Shown here piece after piece: positions 45,656-56,910 of a stretch of DNA of 64,000 nt. The first letter of the stretch is position 1, and every line of letters starts with the position of its first letter. A program made the translations under genes and the position numbers. The stretch spans positions 15,066,001-15,130,000 of the forward strand of contig OU452204.1 in NCBI GenBank assembly GCA_911728435.2. Direction: 5' to 3'. The DNA is from Apoderus coryli (Eukaryota > Arthropoda > Insecta > Coleoptera > Attelabidae). A model generated the notes under the pieces. The model was not told the DNA's origin. It saw only the letters and a list, made by a program, of their open reading frames with translations, and did not search any database.

Positions 45656-45918
45656 AAGAATTTCGATAGAAATTTCAATAAAAAAAAACTCTAAATAGTG
45701 CCGCAGATATGTTGGTCTAATGTGATGTTTTGTGAAATAGATATTTTTATGTAAAAAAAGAAACTATTTTTGTTTATACAATGCAATTTTTAAAATGTAT
45801 CTTATATTTTAAATTTTAATAACAAAACTGTTTAATATAAGTATTTAATTTCAAGCGAAATAGGCAAATATTTTTTTTTCTGATATTTGAATGTATGTTT
45901 GTATTTTTCTAGAATAAC

Positions 45919-45956
45919 ACCTGAAGAAGACGATAAACCATCGTCCACACGTTGTA
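45919..45956 (+). repeat. decayed hammerhead-like motif of a second type
   Basis: ACCTGAAGA, stem II AGACGAT-AAACC-ATCGTC, then CACACGTTGTA. The order matches CUGANGA / stem II / GAAACGUUGUA, but the GAAA is CACA here. The GTTGTA end differs from the ATGTA of the other copies. Probably an inactive relic of another PLE-linked ribozyme family. Confidence 0.35.
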
Positions 45957-46374
45957 AAAAGGAAAAAATAAATAAACATAGACTAGCGAAATGTAAACTT
46001 GTCTATAAATAAAAAAAAAATTTTTTTAGAGAATCTTAAACCCAAAGAAAAAAATACAAAAATTAAAAGAAAAATAGTTCAAGAACAAAAAAAGAAGAAG
46101 TAAGCGAAATGAATGTTATTCATGTCACCAAGACTCCCTGAGAGGACATAGACCCCTAGCTGCATTAAAGCAAGCAGAGAAAGATCTGTTATTATAAATA
46201 TTGTATTAAGTTATTAAATAAAATTTTATTAATAATAATAATAATAAGCGTATATTTCCAACAGATTCACACATAAAATCCAATTCCAGAAAATCTCTAC
46301 AACTCAATACTTAATTATTGCTAACATACAACGTATTATATTAGTTATTACAAAGAACAAGAGGAATAAAAATG
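45957..46374. other. AT-rich interval with (AAT)n run
   Basis: AATAATAATAATAATAA at 46231-46247 follows AATAAAATTTTATT, a typical retrotransposon 3' tail, but no upstream coding is recognisable on the plus strand. Confidence 0.4.
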
Positions 46375-47590
46375 CAAACATTAGTGATAATAATAATACT
46401 ACAACAATAATCACAATAGCAATAAAAATAATACTAATTATAATATACAACAACAACAATAATAAGTAATAATTGCAATAGCCAGATACAGAATATTTAT
46501 GAAAAACACTACATCTATACATACTCACGAAGGAGACACCTACAACTTACAGCAATCAAATCATGACTGGATTGAGCTAATTATCCGTGCAACAGAGTCA
46601 AAGTACATATCGAATTCAGAACAGTTCATGTTAAAAGTTGAACAAATAAAATAAATAGGACTCTGTCGCAGAAGATTTGTTCTTGGAGAATCAGTATAAA
46701 ACGGCCGACCTTGCCTAGTCGCCAACCTAAGCACCCACATATTTATTTTGCCAAACAGCTAAATGCAATCCAAATGGCCGTGCAATAGGTTGTACAAAAA
46801 TTTGACGCCTAGAATTTTTCTTCGAGTCTCCAAAGCTACGATGTCGAAGCGTAAAAGAAGTGAATCATGATCGGTACCACGGACCGGATAAGAACCATCC
46901 CTCCTAAAGGCAAGATATTTTATAAACCGTCGTTGAATAGATTTAATTGCACTAGTGTGATGCAGATATAGGGGGTTGTAAATCGCCGAGCCGTACTCCA
47001 GTTTAGATCTGACAAATGTGTAGTAAAGCAATCTGAAAGTCGAGGGGTTGTTGAAAAGGTTACAGTTTATGATAATGAATCCAAGCATCCTAGATGACGT
47101 GTTAGCAACATCGTAGATATGTAAAGAAAAGCTGAATTCTTGATCGAACAATATACCCAGATCCTTAATATGGTCGTATCTATCCAGCGAGGCACCGTCC
47201 AAGTTGTAGTCGAATAAAATAGGACTCTTAGACCTTGTGTAACTAACAATACTACACTTGTCAGTATTAAGTTGCAGTATATTGGCATTACACTATCCAT
47301 TCAAACCATCCAAGTCGCTCTGGAGCGCGGCACAGTCAAGTGCACAGTCTACGACGGTGTAGATCTTAAGGTCATCAGCGTAGGCCAGGCGGCAACAGTT
47401 TAGGAAATGCAGCAGGTCATTTACGAATATTATAAAAAACAGAGGTCCAAGATTGGATCCCTGTGGTACACCAGAGGTCAGCGAGAACGCTCGCGACCCA
47501 AAACCTTCATAAGAAACAAATTGTGATCGTTCAAACAAGTATGAACTAAACAATTCTATTATGTTTACGAAAAGTAATACCAAACATACC
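46375..47590 (-). pseudogene. jockey-like non-LTR retrotransposon, C-terminal RT half
   Basis: The frame 47583-47293 reads SLTSGVPQGSNLGPLFFIIF and RLAYADDLKIYTVV with the catalytic A-D-D. After a stop (47295) the frame 47202-46759 reads IKDLGILFDQEFSFSLHI, VRSKLEYGSAIYNPLY and IQRRFIKYLAFRRDGSYPVR. Apart from that stop and one frame change the RT is well preserved. The signature RSKLEY.S..(W/Y).P groups it with the 14.5-kb and 5.9-kb copies. The 3' UTR runs to an (AAT)/(AAC)-rich stretch at 46375-46475. The 5' end is truncated inside the RT at about 47590. Confidence 0.85.
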
Positions 47591-49639
47591 TACTTAAAAA
47601 TTTAAAATAATCAGAAATCATTTGATGCCCCACAACTGCGTTTCTGATAAGAAGTCCCATGTATAATTTTCGCTAATAATATTTCTTGAAACATTTTAAA
47701 TAAGAATGGCAAATCCATCTCTGGATACCAACGATTTTCCTTATCTCTCTCCAACATACAAACCGTCTCTCTTCTCATTTTCCCGGGTAGCTGGGATTAA
47801 ACCTCAACTTTTGATCAATTAATTTTGATAAAGGTTATACACAAAGGTGCCTCCATATAATAATATTAATAATAATAAGGGAAATATTGATTACGTATTG
47901 CAGCATTGAAAATTTCGTTGCTAACGCCTGAAATTTAGTTATATTTGGAACTGTATGCTCATATTGTAAATTGTGTATATTTCGGCATGTTCGTATGTGC
48001 TTTGTATTACACCTACAACACCAACAACTCTATTTCGTGTGGGAGGAAGGTAAAGTCAAAAAAAATACTGTTATTATTATTATTAGCAAACAGGGATATT
48101 GAATTATGTGCTGGCAAAACTCAATAATGGAGAGTATAGTCCATTATACCTATTACTAATAGCAACACCTTGTATTTTAACTCTTGTTTTGGTTTTGGGT
48201 AACAATAGATTAGGATTCTAGTAATTAATAACGTCGACAGTTTGATTATAATGTTTTGAAAGTTTTTTTGAAAAGTTGACTATAACACATAGAAAGTACG
48301 CATGAAATGGGAACATTTTTTCCTGAGCGTTAAATTAAACTTTGAAAATTCCTGACCTGTCAAAATTGACATTTTTTCCGGAAAATAATTGGTTTTTTAT
48401 GTTTTTCTATTTTTGCAAGAATAAGCCTAGTTATTCGGATTTAAAAAATAATTGTTTCTTATATTTTCAAAATGTTTAATTAAAACATAACTTCTGCTCT
48501 AATCCAAGTTATCTAACTCGATCCATTCTCATTAGAAATTCAATCCCAATCCGTAACGAAAAACCCTACAGGATAAAATAAATCCCGTAGTTAATAATAA
48601 GAATAATAAGTATCTTAACAATGAAATGATTATAAGACAAAACAAAAATCATTTGAAAATTTACAAAATATACATTACCGTACCTTCTAGAAGGGTAGCT
48701 TCAAGACTTTACTAAGGCGTGGGCGTCGCCTCAGCAACAATTTATTTTACATCAAAATCGTGCACAGAAAAATCCAAATACAACTGCTCTCGTGCAACGA
48801 TTCTCAAAGAGGTATTGATGACTAGAAATCAACAAAATACCAGTGAAAATCAGGATATTCAGTACTCAAATCTCGCTTACCTAGCCCCAGTAGTACAACA
48901 GACCAAAATGGCGTATATGATCCTACATCAAGTAGTGCGGGTTGGTATAAAAAATCCACGGAAACCAATAAAATCCAACATCAGCGCCATAAAATCTCTT
49001 CAACAAATTTACCAACACAATCCGCGTGAAATGAATTTGTAATTATTATCCCATATGCATCACGGGTAGAAAACGGCTTTTCTACTTTTCAATTACAAAT
49101 TCTAACACCAATGGCAGGTGCACACAGTAGGACTAATCATCAACAACTGGTCCGCGAAAATCCTAAGCTGCCAACCAACGACCAATAACGTACGATTTTC
49201 ACCATTCTTACCGCCAAAAGTTGTTCTTATCCAATCAAATTATTAGAAATAGGCGCTAAACCGTTAATAAATTGACAATGCCAACAAACTGTCACTCAAC
49301 TCAGCCTGCGACTAGATAGAAAAACATCTCCACAGTGAAGACACTGCTCTGTCAAATTGAAATAACTAATACATGCACGGCGGAACACAACATCGGTAAG
49401 CCGAACCACCAAAGCATTCTGTCCATTGACAGAACAGACTGCATTACGAACACCATTAAATAGCAAATTAAAATAGTGAACTACTTGCTGTAAAAGGAAC
49501 TGACTATCGAGCAAGTGATATGAAATACTCAAGTGTCATACGAAATACTCAAGGTGACAGATATCAGCTGATTGTTGTAAATTAATTCAAGTAATTCAAA
49601 GTGAAAATTATAGCGGTTTGCTCTCCGTCCAGAACACTG
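47591..49639. other. AT-rich interval, no supported gene
   Basis: The frames at 48719-49042 (+, 107 codons) and 49296-49532 (-, 78 codons) lack recognisable domains. The second has C-x2-C, which is not enough to call a finger. Confidence 0.35.
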
Positions 49640-49896
49640 CGAATATGTGAATGAGAAACTGCCGTTTTTTTCTTTTTTTTTAAATCAAACCCCGCGATAC
49701 ACTTATTTATTATATTTATTCTATTTACTGTTTTTATTATATTCATTGTGTTTATTATATTTATTATTGTTTATTGTATTTATTTTGTTTGCTGCATTTA
49801 TTATATCTGATCTGGTAGTAGGTGTTATAAGAATGCTAATGCCATTGGCCATGATTGAACTGAAACTCGCCCAATGTAAAAAAAAAATAAAGGCCT

Positions 49897-49925
<29 letters not shown>
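49640..49925 (+). repeat. TTTATT-rich low-complexity stretch and retrotransposon-like 3' tail
   Basis: Imperfect TATTTATT repeats at 49705-49805 are followed by CCAATGTAAAAAAAAAATAAAGG and (TTA)n to 49925. AATAAAGGCxTTATTATT is a common 3' terminus of insect non-LTR elements. No RT coding is visible upstream. Confidence 0.5.
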
Positions 49926-49927
<2 letters not shown>

Positions 49928-50111
49928 ACCTACACGTTACGGTAAACAATAATAATAAAACCGAAATTAGGCTTTCACGAACTCTAATACTCAATACCAC
50001 GCAAACGAAAATTAAACACTATATATTAGTGAAAATCGGGTAAGAAAACGGTAACACTAGTTACAGTGCCACTGTTTTGTGTCATAGCCGGGAATTAACT
50101 AAGGTATATGT

Positions 50112-50625
50112 TAGTTTACCAAACGCAAAAGCTGTGTTTCTCAAAGACAACTCGAATTTGACAAAAGTCGAGTTTCACGAAGCAAAAGCTGGTATTTCTT
50201 TCTTTGCATAAAGCATTGGACAAATAGATCTTCTCACGGATTTGAACGACCAACGAATTGGATGCCTTACGGCTTTTCCTTGTTGGGGTCTCGTTCTTTG
50301 TGAGTTGGATGGTCTTGCGAGCTTTCCCTTTGATCTAAATTCCTTTTGAAAATACAAAACAAATCTGTCTTGCAGTACTTTCTGCAACTGAAAAGTCGAA
50401 TTGAAGACGAAACAGAAAACTGAAAATTGTTCTCTTTCCCAGCGAAACTGGGTTCCATGTTATCAACTTTGAAAACGAATCGGAAAATCCGAAACAATTT
50501 TCGTTGAAAGGCGAGGGAGTTTCAGTAACTACTTCCGATCTTCTTGATCTCATCAGTAGGACGAAGAAGTCCTAGAACAATGTAATGTTCGTTTACCAAA
50601 CGCAAAAGCTGTGTTTCTCAAAGAC
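50112..50625 (+). repeat. 37-bp direct repeats flanking a GC-richer block
   Basis: GTTTACCAAACGCAAAAGCTGTGTTTCTCAAAGACAA occurs at 50112-50148 and 50589-50625, identical. The 440 bp between is less AT-rich and open in two minus-strand frames (50497-50267 and 50553-50335) that contain no recognised domain. This could be a duplication or the terminal repeats of an element. Confidence 0.55.
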
Positions 50626-51661
50626 AAAAGTCGAATTTTTTATTCTAGTTTTTCGTGTTTTTTACGAATATATTTAGCGTTTGTGCAACACTATTGTAAA
50701 ATTTTTGGATAATTTTGATTTCAAATTTATTATTTGGTATATTGATAACCATCAAGCCTCAATATTACTATCTCTTGATTATTCGAAATCTACTACTGAG
50801 GAAGAAAATCATTGAAAACTTTCATATTAACACTCTCCGAGTTCAAATTTTAGATGTTTCTCTCCTTCGAGAGTTTCAGCAGTGGACAAAAAAGCTTTAA
50901 GATTGATTGCATCTAGAGCACATCACAACAACAGAATTATTATCAATGTGTCAAGCTAAATCAATTAGTAGCATTGATTGTGCATCCTTATACGATATAT
51001 AGGCTCTTAAAATTCCAAATTTGGATTGATAATTAAATTATTAATAAAACATGTACACAGTAACAACTCATAAAAGGCACTTTAAAATACAAAATCTGTA
51101 ATAACAGCATAAAAATGTTAAAAGCTTTTAGTTATTTAACATGTAAAAGTTTTTACTTTTCAAAATGTTTATTTAATCATATAATATGAACAAATATAGA
51201 GATGTAATTATTGTTTCTGCAATATTTGGGTATGCTGATTCATTTAATTTACGATGGATTTTGTTCATGCATGGAAAAATAAATTTAACTTCTATTTTAG
51301 CCTGTAAATTAATTTAATAGTTTTATTTATAAACTACAGACAAATTCAGTGTTTTTACCATTAGGCAAGCAGACATCATGGATTATTTGGTTACCGCCAT
51401 TCATTAATCCGCTTTATGTTAGTGGAAAATTGTAGCTAGATTTTCTTTAGCAAGGATTGCGTACGAGGGCAACTTTTTATATTTGGAGTCTTGACAACAC
51501 TTATTGTGTCAGCTGTGGTTACTTAAAATTAGTTTTTCTACTCCTGTTTTGTTAAGCCGTCTATTGCAAAACTGTTAACGTGACGTGTAAATTCAATCTT
51601 ACATAAGTGTTACGTAATGATCACCAAAGTGTTACGTAATGAATATTTTATGCCTTAAAAC
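50626..51661. other. AT-rich interval, no supported gene
   Basis: No gene or repeat recognised. Confidence 0.4.
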
Positions 51662-52020
51662 ATTGATGCGATGCATAAACTGATCATGCAAGATCGTCAT
51701 GTAACATACACAATTTGACGAAACCTCAAGAAAAGAACCCCGTGTCGACTAGTGGAAACAATACTCAAAAAACACAATGAAGTGCTTTAAAAGCCGTCTA
51801 GAGTATTGCCACAGATTTCATAGACTAAATCTGTGGTATTGCAATAATAGATGACGAATCATGGATCTATGTGTATGAGCTAGAACGTGTACAGCAATCA
51901 ACTGTATGGGTGTTTTAAGATGAGTATAATGGAACAAAACTGGTTCACGATACAAGCACTTCAAAACAAATAATGGTCGCCTGTTTTTTCAGAAAAACTG
52001 ATCATGTGGCACCTGTATAT
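51662..52020 (+). pseudogene. mariner-like transposase fragment
   Basis: DAMHKLIMQDRHVTY at 51664 matches the mariner HTH region. After a decayed linker IIDDESWIYVYELE at 51850-51890 matches (V)TGDESWVYxYDPE with the first catalytic Asp. Then QQSTVWVF and EYNGTKLVHDTSTSKQIMVA lead to CFFRKTDHVAPVYL. The order is right, but the linker between HTH and catalytic core is shortened by deletion. The remaining catalytic half is absent. Relic. Confidence 0.75.
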
Positions 52021-52711
52021 TTAAGCTTTGTATAGACCTAAGCATTACGGCGAACAACAATTAGAATAACGAGCTGAACGGCAATCGAAACACCAATAAT
52101 TAGGGCAGTGCTACGAACGCGTTTGTGAACAAGTTCGTAAATTCTGCCCGTTCGGCAAACGGGTTTTCCTCCGACATAGAGCGCAAATGCGATTGTAGGT
52201 TTGGACGCGTCAAAACAAAACGGCGAACCGACCTTTGCGGTCTAGTAGTTTTTTTAATTCTTCACTATTCTTTTGTTTTTACACAAAAACTAATTACTGT
52301 TGACCAAAAATAAAAGTTGTGTAAAGCTGAACATCCACAACATTTTAATAAAAATAAAAACCAGACGTCTGGAAGGAAACAACAATTATGGGAACAGAAG
52401 GAATATTTTGTTTGTGGTTAGAATCGTCCAAATCGAAAAAGTCCATTTGCTGTTCGGCTCGTGGTTCTGATTCTTGTTCGTCATAATGTTCAGGTCTATA
52501 CGGAGCTTTAGAGCAACGTAGAACGGCCCATTCTGATTTATCCGCTGTACAGTCAGTAGATTTGGCACACAATGATTTAGTTTTGTTAGTTGGAAAACTG
52601 GAACAAATGATTCCAATGCATGCAAAAGTGTATTAATTTTAAATGCAGATATTTTGGAAAACAAAAAAGCAACTCTAGCTGAAATCGAAACATGTCTTAA
52701 CAAATAATTGC
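52021..52711. other. mixed-composition interval, no supported gene
   Basis: Several open pieces exist on both strands, for example DLVLLVGKLEQMIPMHAKV at 52573 (+), possibly a leftover of the retrotransposon that begins at 52712. Not enough for a call. Confidence 0.35.
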
Positions 52712-54184
52712 GAACATAATAATATAAAGGAGGCTGTGGCGGGTTTGAAGCAAGACTCGAGTCCCGGCCCGGACGAAATTCCTCCGATGTTTCTTCAGAG
52801 ATGCATTGAATCATTATTAGGACCATTGGCCACGTCAATGCAAAAATGCATCAACATGGGCACTCTACCGGAGGAATGGTTGTCTGCTGTCGTGATACCT
52901 ATATTTAAAAAGGGTGACAAGTTCGCTGCAGAAAATTATCGACCTATTAGTTTGACCTGCGCACGTTGTAAATGCATGGAGAAAGTCATTACCAGAAATA
53001 TGACTTCATTTCTGGTTGAATCAAATATTATTCCCAATGAAAAACATGGGTTTATGCCCAAGAGGTCGGTGGAGTCGAATCTTCTGGAATGCCTCAATGT
53101 GTGGACCAGTCATAATGATGTTGGTCAGCCTACGGATGTGTTGTCTCTGGATTTTGAGAAATGCTGCGACAGAGTGCCATTTGCTCGTTTGTTGCTGAAA
53201 TTGGAGCATTACAACGTGCGGGGGGCGCTCCTGAGGTGGATTGAGATGTTTCTTGCAAAAAGAATTTTCCAGGTTAGAGCGAATGGTGCAGTATCCGATA
53301 AATTGCCGGTCTTGAGTGGTGTCCCGCGGGGTCTGTACTGGGGCCATTGCTTTTTCTGGCATATATATCAGACTTAAAAAGAACCATCACGTCAAACATG
53401 AGTTTATTTGCTGATGACACCAAATTGTTTTGTAACCCACTGCGAGACGATAATGGGTTCCAGATCTACATTGATGGGGTAGTGTACTGGTCGGCGGTTT
53501 GGTTGATGAACTTGAATTTGGAAAAGTGTCAGGTACTACACATCGGAGCTAATAATCCCGGGACTCCATATTTCATCAATGGAAATGCCGTTAAATCTGT
53601 AAATCAGCAGGAGGATCTTGGTGTCATAGTAACAGCGGATTTAAAGTGGGAGGCCCATATTTCCGCCACAGTGAAGAAAGCTAATAGACTGTGGTATCTG
53701 ATACAGAGAGCTTTCATGTCAAGATCAAACTCTATAATATTGGAATTGTATAAATCGTATGTCAGACCACTATTGGAATATGCCAATAGCGTTTGGTCCC
53801 CCTACTTCATTAAGGACATAGAAGCATTGGAAAGGGTTCAGAGGAGATTCACTAAGATACCTCATGCATATAGCCATATGCCATATGAGGAGCGATTGAG
53901 GCTTTTAAATTTGACATGTCCTTATGATCGACGACAACGAGGCGATCTAATTCAAACATACTCGATACTTAGTGGCTACTACTCGGTGAATCTCGATGTA
54001 TTTCATCCTGCTAGAAATCCTAATCTGCGTGGCAATAGTAAGAAACTTGACAAGGAGAGTTGTATATGCATGGAATTCATTACCTGAAGAGGTGATAATG
54101 GCGCAAACGGTTGACAGCTTTAAGAACAGGCTGGACAATTTCATGGAGGACCATGGCGATCAGTTGGTCCACTACTCGCTATAG
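52712..54184 (+). pseudogene. CR1-like non-LTR retrotransposon RT, nearly whole domain
   Basis: The frame 52736-53377 begins AGLKQDSSPGPDEIPPMFLQ and carries AENYRPISLTCARCKCMEKV, EKHGFMPKRSVESNLLECLN, VLSLDFEKCCDRVPFARLLL and LPVLSGVPRG. A frameshift near 53340 leads to the frame 53347-54087 with SNMSLFADDTKLFCNP (catalytic A-D-D), EDLGVIVTADLKWEAHI and SYVRPLLEYANSVWSP. A second shift near 54050 leads to VVYAWNSLPEEVIMAQTVD, the usual end of such proteins; it stops at 54182. Two frameshifts and no internal stop codons make it young. Its GC content is clearly higher than the flanks. The (C/F)ADDTKLF and RVVxAWNSLP signatures suggest a CR1-related clade. Confidence 0.85.
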
Positions 54185-55164
54185 AAGATGAGTGAGGATG
54201 ACATCAATATTTCAAAAACCTCAAATTAGGAACTGAGCAACAGTTTCATCGGTTTTACCGTTTACTGTTTTACGACTAATAATAATATAATTTAGTAAAT
54301 GAGCATGTTGTTTCAATAATAATGCAATAAGGACTTTGAAACACCAAGCTTGGCTAAGTACTAGACTTCCATGATTAACCTTATCCAAAACATTGGGACA
54401 TTATGAATAAGTATTGATTATTTCGTGTTTTGAGAATTTTAGTTTTCTAAGCAATTCATCAAAAAAATGTAACCTAATTACCTACAGAAATAAAAAAAAG
54501 AAATTAAGTAAATGTTCCTCTATATTCTTAGACAACTTTTTCATAATTTCTGTAACAATTTCCATAAATTTCACGTATATGCCCCTCTAGTTGTTATAAT
54601 GCAAGAAATTTATGGCGACCATACTTCGCCCAATGATATATATCATCTTAAAAATACAAAAGTGTCGAGTTTGCAGCGCAATAGTATTAAGTGCACATAA
54701 TTACCGACAGTGATATAAAGCAAACAACACTCAACACACAGAAAACATAGAGAAGTTACACAAATCGAGGAAATGAGCTTGCTTTCTATTTAGCATTGGG
54801 AAAATTGTGACAGTTAAAATTGTATATAACTCGGCCGCCCGTTGAAATACATGAACGCGCTGCCGCTCTTTTATCTCTTGTTTCAACTTTTGTCACTGCC
54901 ACCATACTTTTACAATTTATTATAATAGTGGAAAGAGTCGTTAGCTTTAGAATATGGAGCAACAATGCAAAGTATTATGCAAAGTTGCGGAAACTTGGTA
55001 GCAATTTTCAAATAGGTACCTGCCGGCTTATTTATACGTCTTATTTCTTAGTTGTTTTAATGGGCTACTTATGTAGCTTCCTTGAAAATTGCTGTTGTGA
55101 TAAGTTATATCCAACAACAGGCTATACAATATATAGTTTTGATTTAATATAATCTAACCACCAA
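54185..55164. other. AT-rich interval, no supported gene
   Basis: The frame 54820-55152 (+, 110 codons) has hydrophobic stretches, but part of it is probably antisense to LTR-adjacent sequence. Not called. Confidence 0.35.
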
Positions 55165-55640
55165 ATTTCTTGTGTGAAATAATAACGAGTTTTAATTTAA
55201 ACTAATTTATTTACACTTAAAACCTAAACACTTAAATAAACTAATAACTTAAAAGTACTATTTATATTTTACAACACTGTTCTTAACTATAGACTATTGA
55301 CTTCATTACTAGTTGTCTGTCGCTCTCACGCTGGCGTTATATACGATTTGTTGTCTTCTACAGAATACGAGAACGTTCTGGAGTTTTCTCTTCTCTTCTG
55401 TTCTATTCTGTGACGTTCTACAATAGAGCTAGCTCGAGCACAGTATAATAAACAATACAGTATTCTGACTTTCCGCTTGCGAGCCATCCTGCGCATATCG
55501 TCGCGCATGCCGCCATTATGGGTTAAAACGTCACAATAATCGCATTGACGTAGATAGATACCGTTCACTCCAGTGTTCAATATATAGTTCATTGGCGGCT
55601 TGTGCGAGATAAATAAATATTGTGTTTGTAATCTAATTCT
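55165..55640 (-). mobile_element. probable solo or truncated LTR
   Basis: Read on the minus strand, this has the layout of an LTR. A GC-richer upstream part leads to a TATA-like CGTATATAACGCC at 55350-55338. About 150 bases on, AATAAATTAGTTT serves as a polyadenylation signal, followed by CTCGTTATTATTTCACAC. Immediately after comes AAATTTGGTGGTTAGA, resembling the LTR-internal junction of insect Ty3/gypsy elements. No second LTR or gag/pol is present nearby. Exact TG...CA ends cannot be fixed. Confidence 0.45.
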
Positions 55641-55859
55641 GTGTTTTTGGTATAGTGTTCGTGAGAATTAAAATGATTTTATTTTTATTAACGTATTTTA
55701 TGATTAATACAATGAACAATCAGGGAGGACATGTGTGTGCTGCAAAATGTTTTTAAACTAAATGAAAGTAAAACATAAACACAAGTTGTTTCGTGGCGAG
55801 ATAGCATGATAACCCAATAAGCTAGCGGTTATATTATGGACAATATATAAAGGATTCAG

Positions 55860-56345
55860 TTCATGCAGAATTCAGGCACACGGCTTGTATGTGGAATTCG
55901 TAGGGGTGAAAGAGGCTAGCAATAAGATTAAGGAAATCGGCTGGTTAAGAATGAAACAACGTCGGATTTTCATTCAGTTCCGGGGATCATTGTATGATGT
56001 GAATATTCCTCATAAAACTGTCATTACGCCACCGCTAGACTCAACATCAATCTTTGAGCGGTCATTTTCGTATACGGTTTCAAAATATTACAAGGCTCTA
56101 CCGGATAATATAAAAAGTTTACAGGGGTTTTCGTTTAAGAGCGCTGTCTGACAAGTAATAGAACAAATTTATTTGTAAACATAAGCTACCTACTTAATTT
56201 GGCCAGCGATGTAAAACTATTTTCAGATAGGTTTAAACTAAAATATAAGTTACGTTTAGGTTAAGTTAGGAAGCACTGCTTCAACTTTTATAAAAATGTC
56301 TTTTTTACTAATAAATTTTTTATTATTGTTGTGTTTATTATTATT
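55860..56345 (+). pseudogene. short 3' remnant of a non-LTR retrotransposon
   Basis: The frame 55885-56151 reads EIGWLRMKQRRIFIQFRGSL, TVITPPLDSTSIFERSFSYT and YKALPDNIKSL. This corresponds to the end of the 4.9-5.9 kb protein (AGWLNMYNRRIHHSTCF, RRKSLITVPVHKKEIFKRSF). About 180 bases later the sequence ends in TTATTATTATTATTAG, the same type of microsatellite tail. So it is a severely 5'-truncated member of that family, on the opposite strand. Confidence 0.65.
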
Positions 56346-56759
56346 ATTAGATATTAAAAATCACCCAATCATGTCAACATTTAACTGATACCACCACTCA
56401 AGGCTGTTTTCAATCACTATGACACACCACAAATATTTCTGAAATTGACAGCGATATTATTATGTACTTAAATATTTTTACAAAAATGAAAATACAGTAC
56501 TGTGGTTAGAAACCCAAAACTATAATTATTCTTAGTCAGGACCTGACTTGTAACCCAAAATGGCGGCGTCATACGTCACAGTTTATTTCAAAGTGCCAAC
56601 GTCGAGTCGGAATGCTGTACTTATTAATGCTGTGGCTCGAGTATGAGTGTACGCCTGGCGATGTTGCCAACAGGTGCACACTTTCTTGTTCGTTACATTA
56701 TGATTATTCCCCGGTTTCTAGCAATGAAATTCTTATATTTGTATTAGAAGTCTCCGACG
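56346..56759. other. interval with GC-richer patch, no supported gene
   Basis: 56540-56690 contains AAATGGCGGCGTCATACGTCAC, which looks promoter-like, but no transcript can be defined. Confidence 0.3.
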
Positions 56760-56910
56760 TTGATGTTGATGTCTGCTAGACGTTATTGAGACAGATTGTA
56801 TCAAGGCATTTGACATGAGTCTTGGCATAGAAACTACCAATTTCTCTTCTATGTCGGTGTTCCTCAAGGATCCAATTTGGACCTCGTAGTTTCTATGATT
56901 ATAAAAGTGC
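56760..56910 (+). pseudogene. tiny RT remnant
   Basis: TDCIKAFDM near 56795 resembles YTDFSKAFDR, and YVGVPQGSNLDLVV at 56850-56890 resembles GVPQGSNLGPL of the jockey-like copies. The region between them is deleted. Only about 150 bp remain. Confidence 0.5.

Noticed and set aside
49296..49532. C-x2-C containing ORF as a zinc-finger gene
   Set aside because: A single C-x2-C without the second metal-binding pair is not enough.
50515..50580. Minus-strand CTACTGATGAGATCAAGAAGATCGG as another hammerhead
   Set aside because: CTGATGA and a GATC hairpin are present but GGAAGT replaces GAAAC and no matching stem I or cleavage site follows.
52685..52705. GAAATCGAAACATGTCT as a hammerhead 3' core
   Set aside because: No CUGANGA and no stem II precede it.
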